The notes beneath the pieces were generated by a model that was given only the letters and a program-made list of their open reading frames with translations, was not told the DNA's origin and searched no databases. Shown in pieces: positions 61,809 through 64,000 of a stretch of 64,000 nucleotides of DNA (the stretch's first letter is position 1; each line of letters begins with the position of its first letter). The stretch covers positions 1 through 64,000 of the forward strand of contig JADBJL010000023.1 of assembly GCA_014874455.1 (NCBI GenBank), given 5' to 3'. The translations under genes were made by a program, and so were the position numbers. This stretch comes from Thermomicrobiaceae bacterium. Lineage in GTDB: Bacteria; Chloroflexota; Chloroflexia; Thermomicrobiales; Thermomicrobiaceae.

Positions 61809-62408
61809 ATGAGCCGACCGATCGACGAACTGGATCTCGCGATCATACGTTTGCTGCAGCAGGACGGCCGCATGCCGAGCGCCGAGATCGCACGCCAGCT
61901 TGCAGTCGCTGAGCGGACAGTGCGGGCCCGGATCAATCGCCTCGTGCAGGATGACGTGATCAAGCTCGTCGCCGTCCTGAACCCGGCGGCGCTCGGCTAT
62001 GAGGTGGTGGCTGACATCTTCCTGGAAGTGGAACACACCCGCCTGGAAGAGATCGCCGCTCGTCTCGCCCAGATGCAAGAGGTCAGCTACGTCGGCCTGA
62101 CGACAGGGGAGCGGGACATCAGTGTCCAGGTCTTCGTCCCCTCGATCGATGCGCTCTACCGGTTCATCACCGAGCGGCTGAGCACCATCCCCGGAGTGCT
62201 CAATACGACGACCTACATCGTACCCCGGGTACTCAAGTGGCTGCACCACTGGACGCTGCCCGACCATCTCCTGACGCAGGAGGCCGCGCGGCCCGCCAGG
62301 CGGCGGCGGGCTGGCCGCGAGCGAGCCGAGCGGGCAGGGGATGGCGGCCGCCAGGACGGAAAGCGACAGCGAAGCCGGAAGACGATGGAGATAGGAGCCG
62401 AATCATGA
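61809..62408 (+). CDS. Lrp/AsnC-family transcriptional regulator
   Basis: ATG 61809; 199 residues. The AsnC HTH is at residues 4-60 (DELDLAIIRLLQQDGRMPSA, IARQLAVAERTVRARINRLV). The RAM ligand domain is at about 65-150 (VVADIFLEVEHTRLEEIAAR, VGLTTGERDISVQVFVPSID). A basic tail of about 40 residues (RPARRRRAGRERAERAGDGG) extends beyond the usual length. The gene overlaps the following aminotransferase by ATGA, so the regulator is probably tied to that enzyme's substrate. Confidence 0.9.
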   Translation: MSRPIDELDLAIIRLLQQDGRMPSAEIARQLAVAERTVRARINRLVQDDVIKLVAVLNPAALGYEVVADIFLEVEHTRLEEIAARLAQMQEVSYVGLTTGERDISVQVFVPSIDALYRFITERLSTIPGVLNTTTYIVPRVLKWLHHWTLPDHLLTQEAARPARRRRAGRERAERAGDGGRQDGKRQRSRKTMEIGAES

Positions 62409-63706
62409 CCGCGACCGCACGGAGCAGCACGCATCAGGCATGGCTGGAGCGGGCGCGTTCGGCGCTCGGTGGTGCGGTCACCAGCTTCAAGCCGCCGGAC
62501 GAGCTGGCGATCGTGATCTCGCACGGGCTCGGGAGCCGGATCTACGATGTGGATGGCCGGGAGTACATCGACTACGTGATGGGCTCCGGCCCCCTGATCA
62601 TCGGCCATGCGCACCCGGCCGTGGTCGAAGCGGTTTCCCGCCAGGCGGCCCTCGGCTCCACCTTTTACTGGCTGACCGTCCCGGCGATCGAGCTGGCGGA
62701 GAAGATCATCGAGGCGGTGCCCTGCGCCGAGCAGGTGAAGTTCGTGTCCTCCGGTTCAGAGGCGACCTTCCACGCCCTGCGGATCGCTCGCGCTTACACC
62801 GGCAAGCCGAAGATCCTCAAATTCGAAGGTGGCTTTCACGGCGTCAACGATTACGCCATGATGAGCGCCTTGGCCTCGGAGCCCACGCCCTATCCACACC
62901 CGATCCTCGACTCCGACGGCATCCCTCCCCAGATCGCTGAGACGGTGCTGGTGTCCCGGTGGAACGACCTGGAGCTGACCCAGCGGCTCATCGAGGAGCA
63001 CGCGCACGAGCTAGCGGCGGTCATCTGCGAGCCGCTGCAACGCGCGCTCGTTCCGGCACCGGGCTTTCTCCAGGAGTTGCGCCGGCTGACCGAGCAGCAC
63101 GGCGTGCTCCTGATCTTCGACGAGATCGTCACCGGCTTCCGGCTGGCCTATGGCGGCGCCCAGGAGCGCTACGGCGTCGTGCCCGACCTGGCCACGTACG
63201 GGAAGGCAGTCAGCGGTGGGTATCCACTGGCGGCCATCGCCGGCAAGGCGGACATCATGGCAGTGACCGATCCCTCCCGCCGCGGTCGTGGCGAACCGGT
63301 TGCCCACCTGAGCGGCACGCTCAATGGCAACCCGGTAGCCGCGGCTGCCGGGCTCGCGACCCTGAGCGTGCTGCGCGAGCCGGGAGTGTACGAGCAGCTC
63401 TATCGCACCACCGAGCTGCTGAAGTCGGGCCTGCGTGAACTGGCGGCCGAGCGCGGCATTTCGGTGCAGGTGCTGGGCGAGGGCCCGCTCTTCCAGGTAC
63501 TGTTCGGGGACGAGGAGCCGAAAGACCATCCGGGCGTGCTGGCGACCGACCGGGCGCGGGCCCGTCGCTTCGGGCTTGCCTGTTTGGAGCGCGGGCTGTT
63601 CGTCAACCCTGGCGAGAAGTTCTACGTCTCGCTCGCTCACTCCACCGAGGACGTGGAGCGCACGCTCGACGTCTTCGAAGCCGCGCTGGATGCCGTCCGC
63701 GACTGA
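62405..63706 (+). CDS. class III aminotransferase, glutamate-1-semialdehyde aminomutase-like
   Basis: ATG 62405 follows AGGAG and overlaps the upstream stop; 433 residues. PLP motifs: VSSGSEATFHALRIARAYTG, FEGGFHGVNDYAM, LIFDEIVTGFRLAYGG (D239) and the Schiff-base Lys K267 in YGKAVSGGYPLAAIAGK. The HemL-like start LERARSALGGAVTSFKPPDE is present. In heme synthesis HemL would be with other hem genes; here it is coupled to an Lrp regulator, so a catabolic aminotransferase on an amino acid or polyamine is more likely. Confidence 0.9.
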   Translation: MTATARSSTHQAWLERARSALGGAVTSFKPPDELAIVISHGLGSRIYDVDGREYIDYVMGSGPLIIGHAHPAVVEAVSRQAALGSTFYWLTVPAIELAEKIIEAVPCAEQVKFVSSGSEATFHALRIARAYTGKPKILKFEGGFHGVNDYAMMSALASEPTPYPHPILDSDGIPPQIAETVLVSRWNDLELTQRLIEEHAHELAAVICEPLQRALVPAPGFLQELRRLTEQHGVLLIFDEIVTGFRLAYGGAQERYGVVPDLATYGKAVSGGYPLAAIAGKADIMAVTDPSRRGRGEPVAHLSGTLNGNPVAAAAGLATLSVLREPGVYEQLYRTTELLKSGLRELAAERGISVQVLGEGPLFQVLFGDEEPKDHPGVLATDRARARRFGLACLERGLFVNPGEKFYVSLAHSTEDVERTLDVFEAALDAVRD

Positions 63707-64000
63707 GGCGCTCGTACTCCCGTTTCGGGTCTGGCCGCGCCTGCCCGCCTGACGCTGGCCTGCCTGACGCGTGACGCGTGGTTCGCCCTCTCGCTGCACC
63801 CCCGCGCCTGCCGTGACACCCTCAGAACTCGAATGAGCCGCTGCCTGGCATGCGGCCTTCCATGCTGTCGGACGTGGTGCGCTGCAGCAGCCGCGTGCCG
63901 CATCACCGATCTACCTCGGCGCGGCTCGTCGAGGCCAGTGAGCACTTCGTACACGCGTCTAGAGAAGCGAGTGACGCCACCGTTCGTGTTAGCGCCCAGC
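63707..64000. other. window edge, no gene recognised
   Basis: About 294 bases after the aminotransferase contain no supported gene, repeat or terminator. The next gene would lie beyond the window. Confidence 0.4.

Noticed and set aside
1..64000. tRNA, rRNA and CRISPR features
   Set aside because: Reading both strands by eye I found no T-arm/acceptor combination, no rRNA segments and no regularly spaced direct repeats with unique spacers. A covariance-model scan would settle the tRNA question.

Overview
The window is about 68% GC by eye and tightly packed with genes. Starts use ATG and GTG freely, TTG occasionally, usually behind GGAGG-type ribosome sites. The gene content (soluble zinc-finger anti-sigma, four-Cys heme A synthase, DHA2 exporter, DnaD-type replication protein, GntR/UTRA regulators, L-fuconate dehydratase, Y1 transposase) and GC-rich intergenic palindromes fit a chromosomal segment of a high-GC Chloroflexota bacterium, most likely Thermomicrobia. 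That placement is inference. I saw no rRNA, tRNA or CRISPR array.

Layout. 0.2-3.3 kb: two-domain multicopper oxidase, YtkA-like lipoprotein, Lgt. 3.4-6.0 kb: EAL-HDOD protein and L-fuconate dehydratase. 6.1-10.9 kb: a coupled three-gene unit around a Dna2-like nuclease-helicase. 11.2-13.8 kb: repeat, MgtE, uracil phosphoribosyltransferase. 13.8-17.9 kb: a patch of methyltransferases, an NmrA protein, a small secreted protein and two broken genes (FAD oxidase, SRPBCC). 18.4-21.4 kb: ECF sigma/anti-sigma pair and a subtilase. 21.7-23.6 kb: truncated ketopantoate reductase and two secreted proteins, one AT-richer than its surroundings. 24.1-27.2 kb: amidase and MFS carrier. 27.3-30.7 kb: a replication-initiator-like fusion protein carrying an iteron-like array inside its coding sequence, and a winged-helix protein behind a palindromic operator. 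30.9-33.8 kb: CtaA, RsgA, DinB.

34.4-42.1 kb is a GntR-controlled polyol operon: regulator, GlpA-like dehydrogenase, second flavoprotein, APC permease, metallophosphoesterase, FGGY kinase. It is followed by a divergent FadR-type regulator/enolase-superfamily pair. 44.4-46.9 kb encodes a response-regulator receiver fused to a polytopic DUF2339-like membrane domain. 47.2-50.8 kb: DGPF/YCII protein with an ECF42-like sigma factor, a MarR regulator with its operator, a methyltransferase. 51.0-52.3 kb: a Y1 (REP-type) transposase abutting an hsdR remnant. 52.3-59.8 kb: alanine racemase, phosphodiesterase-like enzyme, exporter, a decayed gene pair, O-methyltransferase, TlpA-like thioredoxin, flavin reductase. 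60.1-63.7 kb: ureohydrolase, small membrane protein, Lrp regulator and class III aminotransferase.

The strongest candidate for something undescribed is the array of five in-frame GTTG-N7-CAAC sites (28451-28609) inside the gene for a winged-helix/DnaD/DnaA-N protein, resembling the way phage lambda places its origin inside gene O.
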